A program made the translations under genes and the position numbers. A stretch of DNA of 64,000 nt, taken from assembly GCF_002073975.1 (NCBI RefSeq), contig NZ_CP020384.1, forward strand, positions 3,534,001 to 3,598,000, read 5' to 3'. Shown piece after piece: positions 39,124 through 48,210 of the stretch (position 1 is the stretch's first letter; the number at the start of each line of letters is the position of its first letter). The notes below the pieces were generated by a model. It searched no databases. It was not told the DNA's origin and worked only from the letters and a program-made list of their open reading frames with translations. This stretch comes from Rhodovulum sp. MB263 (GTDB taxonomy: Bacteria; Pseudomonadota; Alphaproteobacteria; Rhodobacterales; Rhodobacteraceae).

Positions 39124-39415
39124 GGACCAGCGACTTTTGGCGGTCGGCAAGCCGCCTGGATGCTGGTGCTGCCGTTTCCGGACAGGGAGGCGGTTGTTCG
39201 CTTTTCGACGTCGGACAGTTTTCCCGTTCCGGTACGGTCGCCGTCAAATCACGTCGAAAACGTTTTTTGCGGGAACCGGCTATAGGCCTTCTGCCAGCCT
39301 TCGATCCAGTCACGCTCGCGGCGAGAGGTTCGCAATGCCGATAATGGGTTCAGCGGCCATATTGCCGATAGCCGCACGCGCATCGAGCAGGGGAACCGGG
39401 GCTTTCGTCAGGACA
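39124..39415. other. gap after putP with a long-spaced inverted repeat
   Basis: No gene is seen. A perfect 10-bp inverted repeat, TTTTCGACGT at 39202-39211 and ACGTCGAAAA at 39251-39260, is followed by CGTTTTTT. It might be debris of a mobile element or a weak terminator with a long loop. Confidence 0.4.
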
Positions 39416-39958
39416 TCATCTCGCGATCACAAGGGGCCTGACAACCTTTTCGACGCAGCCATGGGCAAGGCTGGACGGCAGCCGGATCCCGCAGGCCTTC
39501 AGCCGAGCGCGCAGCTCGTTCGATGGGTCTGTGGTCCTTGCAAGCCATGCTTTTCCGGCGCTCTGCAGGGCGCACAGGCCATGCGCTGCCAGATTTTCAT
39601 ACGGACTGGACAGCACGGCCCGGTTCTCGCACCTGTGTCATGCCACGCGCATCGTTCCGATCCGTCTTGCTCCGCATCGCCGAGAGCACTGCCTCGAGCT
39701 GCCGGGCCTTCATGCAGACGATATCACGGTCGCATGCCTGCGGGCCGAAGAACCGGTGCTGGCCATGGTGCCGTCCTCGAAACCGACCCTGCTGATAACG
39801 CCGGGAAAATCCCTCAGGTGTTCCGCGATGGCGTCACCATCGCATGGAAGATAGCGCTCTCGACAGCTCTTCCCCGTGTCGTTGTCCAGCCGGCTTGAGG
39901 GAGCGACGCGGGGTCCGGCTTCTCCAGTCTGGCCTTTGCAGGCAGTGAAAGCTGTCAC
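39416..39958 (-). pseudogene. IS110-family transposase relic
   Basis: On the reverse strand three pieces follow one another in different frames: SCRERYLPCDGDAIAEHLRDFPGVISRVGFEDG, then CMKARQLEAVLSAMRSKTDRNDARGMTQV, then SNELRARLKACGIRLPSSLAHGCVEKVVRPL. These are the N-terminal RuvC-like DEDD region and following helices of IS110 transposases. Frameshifts break it, and the C-terminal half is missing. Confidence 0.8.
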
Positions 39959-39983
39959 CGGCGCATGATAGCCCGCCGCCCCG

Positions 39984-40793
39984 TCAGGCCGCGCCGGGCC
40001 GTCCGAGCACGTTTATATGAAGGCCATGACCGGCATCGCGCAGGACCTCCGCCTCAACCTCGAAGACATTGCGGATGTTCTCGGCTGTCAGGCAGTCCCT
40101 TGTCCTGCCGCTGGCATAGACGCCGCCATCTTTCACGAAGACAATCCGGTCGGCCCATTGCGCCGCAAGCGCCAGATCATGCAGGACAAGCGCAACGATC
40201 CGGCCGCCGGCCGCAATCCCGCGCAAGGCCTCCATCACCTCGAACTGGTGCCGGATATCGAGCGCGGCGGTCGGCTCGTCAAGCAACAGGGCGACGGGAT
40301 CGTGGGACAACGATTGCGCCAGAACGGCAAGCTGGCGCTGGCCGCCCGAAAGATCGCACAGGGAGGTCCCGGCAAGCGGCTCCAGCCCCAGCCGGACAAG
40401 CGCCCCTGCGGCCCGCGCCCGCCGCTCAGCGCGCGAAAGCCCGGGCATCAGAAGATCGAGCCCGGCGAGAACCGCTTCGAGGACCGAAAGCCCCGTCCGG
40501 GTATCTTGCGATTGCGGCATGTATCCGACGCGACGCATCCGCCTGGCGGGCGACAGGGCATGCAGGTCGTCGCCATCCAGGCGCATATTGCCTTCGGCCG
40601 GCACCACGCCGGCGATTGCCTTGAGCAGGGTCGATTTCCCGGTACCGTTCGGCCCGACGAAGGCCGTGATCTCTGCCGCGCGCAAGGCAGGAAGCGAGAC
40701 GTCGCGCAAGATGGTGCGGCGGCCGAACCTGACCGACACGCCCGAAACCTCGAGTTGCAGGGGCGAACCTTTCCCGTCGACAGGCCCGTGCAT
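39984..40793 (-). CDS. iron-siderophore ABC transporter, ATP-binding protein (FecE/FhuC type)
   Basis: This 269-residue ATPase starts at ATG 40793, overlapping the permease stop. Walker A is GPNGTGKST, the signature LSGGQRQLAVLAQSL, and Walker B LLLDEPTAALD. The body resembles FecE/FhuC ATPases. It energises uptake of the ferric chelate captured by the binding protein encoded upstream. It is the last gene of the receptor-binding protein-permease-ATPase operon. Confidence 0.93.
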   Translation of the reverse strand: MHGPVDGKGSPLQLEVSGVSVRFGRRTILRDVSLPALRAAEITAFVGPNGTGKSTLLKAIAGVVPAEGNMRLDGDDLHALSPARRMRRVGYMPQSQDTRTGLSVLEAVLAGLDLLMPGLSRAERRARAAGALVRLGLEPLAGTSLCDLSGGQRQLAVLAQSLSHDPVALLLDEPTAALDIRHQFEVMEALRGIAAGGRIVALVLHDLALAAQWADRIVFVKDGGVYASGRTRDCLTAENIRNVFEVEAEVLRDAGHGLHINVLGRPGAA

Positions 40794-41863
40794 CAACGGC
40801 TCCACTGGCGCAGCAGCAACAGCAGGAAGACCGGCAACCCGACCAGTGTCGTGACGATCCCGATCGGCAGCAGGACCCCCGGCAGGATCAGTTTCGCCGC
40901 GATGCTTGCAAAGGACATGACCGCCGCCCCGCAAAGGATCGAGGCGGGCAGCAGAAACCGGTGATGATCCCCGACCAGCAATCGCGCGACATGCGGACCG
41001 ACAAGCCCGACGAAGCCGATCGTTCCGGAGAAGGCGACGGCCGTGGCAGCCAGCAGGCTGGCCCGGAGCAGGCTGCCGAAGCGCAGCAGCCCAAAGGACA
41101 CGCCAAGGCTCTCGGCCCGCTCCCGGCCCAGTTCGAGCACCGTCAGCGCGCGGGCCGCCCGAAACGAGAAGGGCATGACCGCCAGCAACACCCCGCCCAA
41201 CAGCAGATTGCTCCACGTATCGGCCCGTCCGAGGCTGCCCATCGTCCAGAACACCAGTTGCTGCAAGGCATCGGCCGGGGCGACGAACTGGATCACCGCG
41301 ACCAGGGCGTTGAACCCGAAGACCATGGCGATCCCGAAAAGGATCAGGACGCCGGGGGGCACGCTGCGCCGGTTGCCGACGAACTGAATCAGCAAGACCG
41401 TGCCAAAGGCGAAGGCAAAGGCCATGGCGGGCACCGCAAACCGATCAGGCACATGGGGCAATGCCACCCCGAGCACGATCACGAGCGCCGCGCCGAAGGA
41501 GGCGGCCGAGGACAGGCCAAGCGTGAACGGGCTGGCCAGCGGATTGCGCAGGATCGTCTGCATCTCGGCCCCCGCCAGGCTGAGGCTCGCCCCCACCAGA
41601 ACGGCCAGGATCGCCGTCGGCAGGCGCACCTGCCAGACGATGACCCCGACCGACGCATCGGCCTGCCCCTGCCCGATCAGGGCGGCCAGCACATCGCGCA
41701 CCGCAAGGCCCGAGGGGCCGGTCAGCACATCCGCCAGCACCCCCGCGACCAGCAGGAGCGCAAACAGAACCAGCCGCAGGCAGCGGCGCCGGACCGCGCT
41801 GTCATGGGCCGCGAAGAGACCGCCCGGCGGCGCGACCGACCCGCTGACGGCATCCGTGTTCAT
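40793..41863 (-). CDS. iron-siderophore ABC transporter permease (FecCD family)
   Basis: A 356-residue membrane protein with about ten hydrophobic segments and the family motifs VRLPTAILAVLVGASLSLAGAEMQTILRNPLASPFTLGLSSAASFGAAL and GTIGFVGLVGPHVARLLVG. Only one permease gene is present, so it probably works as a homodimer, as BtuC does. It overlaps the binding-protein gene (ATGA) and the ATPase gene. Confidence 0.93.
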   Translation of the reverse strand: MNTDAVSGSVAPPGGLFAAHDSAVRRRCLRLVLFALLLVAGVLADVLTGPSGLAVRDVLAALIGQGQADASVGVIVWQVRLPTAILAVLVGASLSLAGAEMQTILRNPLASPFTLGLSSAASFGAALVIVLGVALPHVPDRFAVPAMAFAFAFGTVLLIQFVGNRRSVPPGVLILFGIAMVFGFNALVAVIQFVAPADALQQLVFWTMGSLGRADTWSNLLLGGVLLAVMPFSFRAARALTVLELGRERAESLGVSFGLLRFGSLLRASLLAATAVAFSGTIGFVGLVGPHVARLLVGDHHRFLLPASILCGAAVMSFASIAAKLILPGVLLPIGIVTTLVGLPVFLLLLLRQWSR

Positions 41864-42972
41864 TGCCCCTGGCCCGTTGGCGTGACCGCGAAGCTGCCGC
41901 TCAGATCGAAGGGCAGGAACGTCCGGTTGATCTCGTCCAGCGAGGCTTTGGGGTCGAGATCCGCGAACAGATCCGGATGGAATGCCTTTGCCATTTCCTC
42001 GACCCCCAGAACGAAGAGCGGATTGTCGAAGAAGAAGAGCCAGATACCCGAGGCACGCCCGTCCCGCACCGATCGCAGATGCGACAGGGCGGGCGCCTGC
42101 AAGACATGCCCAAGTGTCCGGCGGGCCGTCTCGTCAGGCACCCCCGGCCCGATCAGAAGACCGTCGGGCGCGACGGTCGAGCCGCCCCCGGCCAGGTAGA
42201 TATCGGGATCGGCGGCGATGACGGCCTCGGGATTCATCTGTCCGATCGCGCCGGGCACCACATCGGCGCCGATATTGCGTCCGCCCGCGGCCGCGATGAA
42301 ATCGCTCATGTTTCCGGGGCCGGAGGTATAGCAGCAGGCGCCGCCGCCGGGATTAAGATGGAAGAAGACCTCGGGATAGGTCTCAAGCCCGGCAAGCCGC
42401 TCGGAAATGCGGTCCATATGTGCCTCGTAGAACCGGATGAACCGCTCGGTGCGGTCCTGCTCTCCCAACAGCGCACCGAGGATGCGCAGGCTGGGCACCG
42501 TGCGCTCCAGCGGCTTCTGGAAGAAATCGACAAAGACATAGGGCACACCGGCCGCGTCGAGCTTTTCCAGCCCCTCCGGAGGCGGCCCGTAAAGGGTCAG
42601 GATGACCAGATCCGGGCGCTGCGCGATGACGGTTTCCATGGGGAAGTTTCCGGCCATGGGCTCGCCCAGATCGGTGACATCCTCGATGGCAGGCACGGCG
42701 TCGCGCAGCGCATCATAGGTCTCGGGCGAATACCGCTTGAGATCGTTGCCCCAGCCGACCAGCCGCCCGACCGGATCGGGAGCGACCAGGGCCAGGGTCA
42801 GAACATGGCGCCCTTCGGCCAGAACGATCCGCTGCGCAGGGGCCTGAAGGGTGATCTCGCGCCCGGTCATGTCGGTGACCGTGATCGGCTCGGCCCGGGC
42901 CCCGAGGGGCACCGCCACGATCAGCATGAGAAGAAGAAGCCGCAGCCCTTGCGGCATGGACAGAGGGGTCAT
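41860..42972 (-). CDS. periplasmic iron-siderophore binding protein
   Basis: This 370-residue protein has a Sec signal peptide ending GARA and a class III binding-protein fold: ITVTDMTGREITLQAPAQRIVLAEGRHVLTLALV, then RPDLVILTLYGPPPEGLEKLDAAGVPYVFVDFF. The pattern is that of BtuF/FhuD-type proteins. An odd GGGACCYTSG segment is in the middle. The ligand is probably a ferric siderophore, judging from the TonB receptor 22 bp upstream. Confidence 0.88.
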   Translation of the reverse strand: MTPLSMPQGLRLLLLMLIVAVPLGARAEPITVTDMTGREITLQAPAQRIVLAEGRHVLTLALVAPDPVGRLVGWGNDLKRYSPETYDALRDAVPAIEDVTDLGEPMAGNFPMETVIAQRPDLVILTLYGPPPEGLEKLDAAGVPYVFVDFFQKPLERTVPSLRILGALLGEQDRTERFIRFYEAHMDRISERLAGLETYPEVFFHLNPGGGACCYTSGPGNMSDFIAAAGGRNIGADVVPGAIGQMNPEAVIAADPDIYLAGGGSTVAPDGLLIGPGVPDETARRTLGHVLQAPALSHLRSVRDGRASGIWLFFFDNPLFVLGVEEMAKAFHPDLFADLDPKASLDEINRTFLPFDLSGSFAVTPTGQGQ

Positions 42973-42994
42973 GTCACACTCTTTCTTTGGGGAG

Positions 42995-45169
42995 TTACCA
43001 CTGATAGGTCAGCGCGGCGCTGACGCGGCGCTCGAAGCCTTCGGTGCAGCTTCTGGCCGAACAGCCGGAATAGTATTCCTTGTCGAACAGGTTGCTGACA
43101 CGCAGCTGGAGCCCAACGCCATCGAACCGCGGATCGCGGGCGCCGAAATCATAGCTCAGGGCAAGGTCGACCAGGGTGAAATCGGGCACGGTGATCGTGT
43201 TCGCCGCATCGGCATAGGTCTCGCCGACATAGCGCAGCCCCGCCCCGACGGACGCGCCCTGCAGCGGCCCCTGCCGGACCTCGTAATGCCCCCAGAGCGA
43301 GGCCAGATGTTCCGGGCTGCCGGTCGGCCGGTTCCCGCGCGCAACGGGATCCGTACTGCCGGTGACTTCGAGATCGTTGGCGCTGTAGCTCGCCGTCAGC
43401 CGGAACGCGGGCGAGATATTGGCACTGGCCGACAGCTCGAGCCCGCGCGAGGTCACCTCTCCGGTCTGGATGCGGTTCAGCGGCTGGTCGGGATCGGCGG
43501 TCTGCACATTGGTCTGCCTGAGATGATAAAGCGCGGCCGAAAAGAGCGCATCCATCCCCTCGGGTGCGTATTTGATGCCGATCTCGGCCTGCTTGCCTTC
43601 GGTCGGCTTGTAGGCATTGCCATAGAAATCCGTTCCGGCCACGGGCTGGAACGAGGTGCTGTAGCTGGCATAGGGGGCCAGCCTGTTACCCGCCAGCCAG
43701 GTCGCGCCGATGCGGTAGGTAAAGGCGTCGTCCTCCTGATGCGTGGAGGTTCCGGTCAGGCGATTGTCGGTATCGATGTCGGACCAGTCCTGCCGGGCAC
43801 CGAAATCAAGCACCAACCTGTCATCCAGGGTGATCGTGCTTTGCGCATAAATCCCGATATCCTCGCCGGTCTGGTCGGTACTCGCAAAGGGCGTCGTCGC
43901 GGAGAAGGGCGCCGAATGAACCGGATCGTAGATGTCGATATCTGCGGCGCTGCCATAGTTGAGGTAATAGTCCTCCTCCGTCTTGCGATAGGACAGGCCG
44001 ATGACGGAGGTGCCGGTCACGCGCCCCTGCCCCCAATCCGCGCGCAGGTTGATGTCGCTGGCGAAGACATCGCCATCGATGCCGAACTCATAGGCGGTCC
44101 GGTTCAGACTGCGCATGTCGGAAGCCAGCGACATCCCGGAAAAGGTCCGGGTCATCAGCTCGTTGCGGGTGTAGCGCGCGCGGGCCTCGAGGCTCCAGAC
44201 ATCCGTGAAGCGATGGCTGAATTCGAGGCCGAGATTGGTCTGCTCGTTGGTGTTCTCGAGCCCGACACCGTCAAGATAGGTATTCCGGGCAATATCGCCA
44301 TTGGGATTGTCCAGGAGCGTCCCCTGGATCGGCAGGAAGGTGCGCGGCGGCCCGATCTTGTCCTTCGAATAGGACCCGAGAAATGTCAGGCTGGTATCGT
44401 CACTCGGAGCCCATGTCAGCGACGGCGCGAGATAGGTGGTATCGTCCGGCACCTGATCATATTGGGTGCCGCTGTCGCGACGCAGCGCAACCAGCCGGCC
44501 CCGCAGCGTGTTCTCGGCATCGAGCGGCCCCGAAACATCCAGCCGGGCCTCCGTCTTGTCGAAGCTTCCGAAGGACAGGCCGACTTCCCGCCGCAGCTCG
44601 GAGGTGGGGCGCTTGCTGATCGCGTTCATCACCCCGCCGGGCGAATTGGCGCCGTAAAGCACCGAGGCGGGGCCCTGCAGCGTCTCCACCCGCTCCAGCC
44701 CGAACGGCTGATAGCGGATAAAGGACTGCTGGGTCGTGGACCTCAGCCCATCCAGCAATGTGCCGGTCGGTCCGACCGCAAACCCGCGCTGGCTGAAATA
44801 GTCGAAGCGCTGCGACGCCGCGCCGTTGGACGCGAAGACACCGGGCATGTAGCCCAGCACATCCGTGACCGTCTCGACCCCGCGATCCTCCGTCTCCTGT
44901 CGTCCGGCCACGTGAACGGTCTGTGCGGTCTCGAGGATCGGCGTCCCGGTCTTGCCGCCGGTGCTGCTGCTCTGGGCGACATATCCGGTGACCGGCCCAT
45001 CCTCGCGTTCCGCAAAAAGCAGGATCGGATCGAGGATGACGGCATCGCCATCTCGGGGCGTCCCGGCCGTGGCGAGCACCGGGGCAAGCACCGGTGCGGA
45101 CAGCGCCGCAATCGTCGTCACATATACCCCGGATTTCCCCCGGATACGCTCAAGGAACGGACGCACCAT
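42995..45169 (-). CDS. TonB-dependent siderophore receptor
   Basis: An outer-membrane ferric-siderophore receptor of 724 residues from ATG 45169. An in-frame TTG six bases earlier is less likely. The plug domain has VETVTDVLGYMPGVFASNG and GPASVLYGANSPGGVMNAISKRP, typical of FhuA/FoxA-like receptors. The C-terminus ends in aromatic Trp (AALTYQW), as beta-barrels require. A TonB-box-like segment is not obvious. An iron-box TGA-N9-TCA lies 19 bp upstream of the start. Confidence 0.93.
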   Translation of the reverse strand: MVRPFLERIRGKSGVYVTTIAALSAPVLAPVLATAGTPRDGDAVILDPILLFAEREDGPVTGYVAQSSSTGGKTGTPILETAQTVHVAGRQETEDRGVETVTDVLGYMPGVFASNGAASQRFDYFSQRGFAVGPTGTLLDGLRSTTQQSFIRYQPFGLERVETLQGPASVLYGANSPGGVMNAISKRPTSELRREVGLSFGSFDKTEARLDVSGPLDAENTLRGRLVALRRDSGTQYDQVPDDTTYLAPSLTWAPSDDTSLTFLGSYSKDKIGPPRTFLPIQGTLLDNPNGDIARNTYLDGVGLENTNEQTNLGLEFSHRFTDVWSLEARARYTRNELMTRTFSGMSLASDMRSLNRTAYEFGIDGDVFASDINLRADWGQGRVTGTSVIGLSYRKTEEDYYLNYGSAADIDIYDPVHSAPFSATTPFASTDQTGEDIGIYAQSTITLDDRLVLDFGARQDWSDIDTDNRLTGTSTHQEDDAFTYRIGATWLAGNRLAPYASYSTSFQPVAGTDFYGNAYKPTEGKQAEIGIKYAPEGMDALFSAALYHLRQTNVQTADPDQPLNRIQTGEVTSRGLELSASANISPAFRLTASYSANDLEVTGSTDPVARGNRPTGSPEHLASLWGHYEVRQGPLQGASVGAGLRYVGETYADAANTITVPDFTLVDLALSYDFGARDPRFDGVGLQLRVSNLFDKEYYSGCSARSCTEGFERRVSAALTYQW

Positions 45170-45187
45170 TTCCAACCCAACCTTAGT

Positions 45188-45202
45188 TGATAATTTTACT
45201 CA
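45188..45202. promoter_or_regulatory. iron-rhodo-box-like site (TGA-N9-TCA)
   Basis: TGATAATTTTACTCA sits between the TonB receptor and the AraC regulator in an AT-rich patch. It fits the TGA-N9-TCA motif reported for iron-responsive RirA control in Rhodobacteraceae. Repression of the receptor operon by iron is the likely role; binding is inferred. Confidence 0.5.
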
Positions 45203-45324
45203 GTTTAGCTACTCCCATGGGCAAGACCCGGTCACAACGCCCTGCACTTTCGCTGGCGTGACTGTTTCTTTCGATCCTGACCCCGAAACCGCCCTCGCCG
45301 CCGCCACGGGCTCCGAGTTGCGAC

Positions 45325-46161
45325 ATGCCTGCCAGCCCCCAGACCTTCCGCCGCCTGTCCGATATCGATCTCGCCCACGGCACCCTGCGCCCCGCCGCCG
45401 ATGCCGGTTGGGAAACCGAACGGCTTCACCAGGGCCTGAAGGTCATCCTGCTGCAAAGCGGAGAGATTCATTGCAAGCTGCCCGCGCAGCGGCAGCTCCG
45501 CTTTGACGTGCCCTGTCTGTGCCTGATCTGGAACCGGGAACCGCATGAGGGGCTGCAACGCTTCGTGCCCGGCACAGAGATCCGACACATCCAGGTCGCG
45601 CTTCCGCCCGATACCTTTTCGGGCCGGGACATTCCGGATCAGCTGCAGCAGCCCGGCAACGGTCCGGGCCTGCAATCGCTGCCTCCCTCGCCGGGCATCC
45701 TTTCGCTGGCAAACCGTCTGCGGCACTGCGATCTCACAGGGCCGGAGCGAAGCCTCTTTCTGTGCAGCCAGGCGCTGGAATTTGCCGCCAGCGCCCTGTG
45801 CATCCTGCAAGAGCGTGTCGGACCCCCGGGACTGCCGCGCCGGCAAAGGCACGAGGATGCGGCCGTGCAGCGGGCCGCTGAGCTGCTGGAGCAGGAACTC
45901 GCCGCACCCCCCGGCCTGGCGGAAATGGCGCTTCGTGTCGGGCTCAACCGGCGGAAGCTGTCATCGGGCTTTCAACGGATGTTCGGACAGAACTTTTCCG
46001 AATATATCGCGGCTTTGCGACTGGATCGCGCCTATCAGATGCTCGAGACCGGGAACCTGCAGGTGGCACAGGTCGCCTATAATGTCGGCTACACGCCGGC
46101 CCATCTTTCGGTGGCATTTCGCAAGCGCTTCGGTATTTCTCCCAAAGAGATGCGCTGCTGA
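45325..46161 (+). CDS. AraC-family regulator (PchR-like) of siderophore uptake
   Basis: A 278-residue AraC/XylS regulator divergent from the receptor operon. The C-terminal 100 residues contain the two helix-turn-helix units, LAEMALRVGLNRRKLSSGFQRMFGQNFSEYI and QVAQVAYNVGYTPAHLSVAFRKRFGISPKEMR, as in PchR. The N-terminal domain (LKVILLQSGEIHCKLPAQRQL) probably senses the ferric siderophore. PchR-type proteins activate the neighbouring receptor when their siderophore is present. Confidence 0.9.
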   Translation: MPASPQTFRRLSDIDLAHGTLRPAADAGWETERLHQGLKVILLQSGEIHCKLPAQRQLRFDVPCLCLIWNREPHEGLQRFVPGTEIRHIQVALPPDTFSGRDIPDQLQQPGNGPGLQSLPPSPGILSLANRLRHCDLTGPERSLFLCSQALEFAASALCILQERVGPPGLPRRQRHEDAAVQRAAELLEQELAAPPGLAEMALRVGLNRRKLSSGFQRMFGQNFSEYIAALRLDRAYQMLETGNLQVAQVAYNVGYTPAHLSVAFRKRFGISPKEMRC

Positions 46162-46216
46162 GGCATGGCGGCATCCGCCCCGACAACGTCCTGTGTCGGG
46201 AAGAACTGGCTGGCCA

Positions 46217-46264
46217 GGTGTCTGATCCCGGGTTTTGATGCTGCGATCTGTTCGCAGGAGTGGC
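46217..46264 (+). repeat. IS481-like terminus, related to 6228-6275
   Basis: This 48-bp stretch matches 6228-6275 at about 38 positions (both begin AGGTGT and contain TTTGATG and CAGGA). The first copy lies directly upstream of an IS481 transposase start, so this second copy is probably a solitary end of a related element. No transposase codons follow it. Confidence 0.6.
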
Positions 46265-46394
46265 TGGCCAGCCCTACACGCCTTGACCATGCCTCGTGCT
46301 GCACCGGGCATGACCGACACGCGGTGCGAGCAGAGGTGGGTCCGGTCTTTCGACCTTTTGCGGCCGGGCCGGGCTATGCCATCCGTTGCATGCC

Positions 46395-46722
46395 AAACGG
46401 CGATCTTCAGGGGCGGTGTCCGGCTGCCCCAGGCCTCGTCCGGCGGCCGGGCCCGTCCATCGCGACCTTCCCCTTCGCGTTTTGCAGCATGCCGGAGACG
46501 GCGATGCCGGTGAAGTGAGACCCGATCAGCGTTGATATGTCCGGCCTGCCGTATTTCGCCAGCGCATCCATCGTGTTCGACAACCGTCAGTTCGACCGTT
46601 TCCCGCCACGTCAGTCCATGACGGCCATGAGGGAGAGAAATCCACGACGCATCGGGATGCAACTGATGCCGGCAGACCAGACCCGATTGGGCCGCGCGAT
46701 GGACACGTCTATCAAAAGACAT
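46395..46722 (-). pseudogene. IS3-family transposase OrfB relic
   Basis: On the reverse strand: ARPNRVWSAGISCIPMRRGFLSLMAVMD, a stop, then RLSNTMDALAKYGRPDISTLIGSHFTGIAVSGMLQNAKGKVAMDG. This is the DDE core of an IS3 OrfB, in which NTDQGSQFT has decayed to STLIGSHFT. A stop codon, a frameshift and a deletion of about ten residues make it non-functional. Confidence 0.8.
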
Positions 46723-47467
46723 GAGTATATCTTGTGCCCAGGGGTCTTGCCCCGCCCCCCTGCACCACCGGCTTCATCAGCCGCCTGACGCGATGACGCC
46801 CGCAGTTGCGCCCTTCACCCTGCATGTGGAGGGCCATCCGACACTACCCGTAGCAGGGCGTCTCCGGGAATTGACCGTCGATGATCGCCATGGCGGCAAG
46901 GGGCTCGGAGCTTGCACCGCGCGGCTGGTTGCCCGCTTTTCGTCGACAAGACCTGCCGATAGCGGCCGTTCAGCGCTTGATCGAAAGCTGGCCTGTCAAC
47001 TCTCGATCGTCAAGATCGGCTTGACAGCTCTCACCGCTGCAGATCCGGGCACGCGCCAGTCGAACCGATGAGAAAACCGGTCTCCAGCGGATGCGGGGCC
47101 GGGGACCGCTATCCGCCGATATTGTTGAAAAACACCCGCTGCGCCCGAGAAGCCATCTTGGGTTGGAACGTTGTTCTGCACCCGGGCCGAAAATGACTTT
47201 TTACAAGTCAGGGTCACGCGCAAGCAGAACCGTTTCCCATGAAATGGCACTCCTTGGATGCTCCAGTGAGTTTTTCAACAGTATCCGCCGGTTGCAAATC
47301 CGGCACCCACGCCTAGGGTGACAAGAGATATATGCATCTACTTTATAACGCATTTCGGAAAGGTGGCGCGCCGTTTTGCCCGATGATCCGACCGCCCAAG
47401 ATCTGAACCGCCCAGGAGTGGCGGGCATTGCTGCCCGCCATGTCGAGCGTCAGCCTCAGGAGCCCCG
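46723..47467. other. 745-bp non-coding stretch with MITE-like repeat
   Basis: No protein family is recognisable in any frame. The stretch contains the inverted-repeat element at 47118-47285 and a small hairpin (9-bp arms TGGCGGGCA / TGCCCGCCA at 47419-47440) just before the glutamine amidotransferase gene. It probably consists mainly of decayed mobile DNA. Confidence 0.45.
47118..47285. repeat. 168-bp MITE-like element with 16-bp inverted ends
   Basis: GATATTGTTGAAAAAC at 47118-47133 is inverted, with one mismatch, as GTTTTTCAACAGTATC at 47270-47285. CGCC flanks both outer edges and could be a 4-bp target duplication. The interior has no coding capacity. TGTTGAAAAAC-type ends are common in insertion sequences. 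Confidence 0.5.
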
Positions 47468-48196
47468 ATGAACATCCTCGTCTTTCAGCATCTCGATGTC
47501 GAACACCCCGGCGCGTTCTGGGATGTCTGGACAGAGGCGGGACATGGCTGGCATGCCGTCGAACTCGATGCGGGCGATCCGATCCCCGACATGGCGCCCT
47601 TCGATCTGCTGGTCGCGATGGGCGGGCCGCAGGATCTCTGGCAGAAGGATGAGCTGCCCTGGATGCGGGCCGAGCTTGACGCGATCCGCACCTGGGTCGT
47701 CGATTGGGGGCGACCGTATCTCGGGATCTGCCTCGGGCATCAGTTGCTGGCCGAGGCCCTGGGCGGCAAGGTCGTCCCGATGACGCACCCCGAGGTCGGC
47801 CTGGCCGATGTGATCCGGACCGCCGAAGGCGTTGCCGACCCGCTGCTGGCCGGGCTTCCGCGGCGGATGCAGAGCTTTCAGTGGCATGGCGCCGAGATCG
47901 GGACCCTGCCCGAGGGCGCGGTGGTCCTGGCCTCGAATGCCGCCTGTCCGACCCAGGCGATCCGCTGGGGCCGGCACGCCTGGGGCCTGCAATACCATGT
48001 CGAGATCACCGAAACGACGGTCGCCGACTGGCAGGCGATCCCCGAATATGCGGCCAGCCTCCGGGCGGCGCTGGGGCCCGAGCGCGCCGGGGGCCTCGGG
48101 GCGGAGGTGGCCCCCCATCTGGGGGCCTTCCGCGCCACGGCGAGGCAGCTGAACGACAACCTCCTGTCGGTCCTTGCCGCGACGTCGCGCGACTGA
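47468..48196 (+). CDS. class I glutamine amidotransferase-like protein
   Basis: A 242-residue protein of the class I GATase fold. The nucleophile Cys is in PYLGICLGHQLLAEALGG and the His/Glu pair in LQYHVEITETT, so the triad is complete. It lacks a synthetase domain, like the GMP-synthase-related stand-alone amidotransferases. The physiological substrate cannot be told. It converges with the anf cluster across a 14-bp gap. Confidence 0.85.
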   Translation: MNILVFQHLDVEHPGAFWDVWTEAGHGWHAVELDAGDPIPDMAPFDLLVAMGGPQDLWQKDELPWMRAELDAIRTWVVDWGRPYLGICLGHQLLAEALGGKVVPMTHPEVGLADVIRTAEGVADPLLAGLPRRMQSFQWHGAEIGTLPEGAVVLASNAACPTQAIRWGRHAWGLQYHVEITETTVADWQAIPEYAASLRAALGPERAGGLGAEVAPHLGAFRATARQLNDNLLSVLAATSRD

Positions 48197-48210
48197 CGTG
48201 CGGAGGGCCG

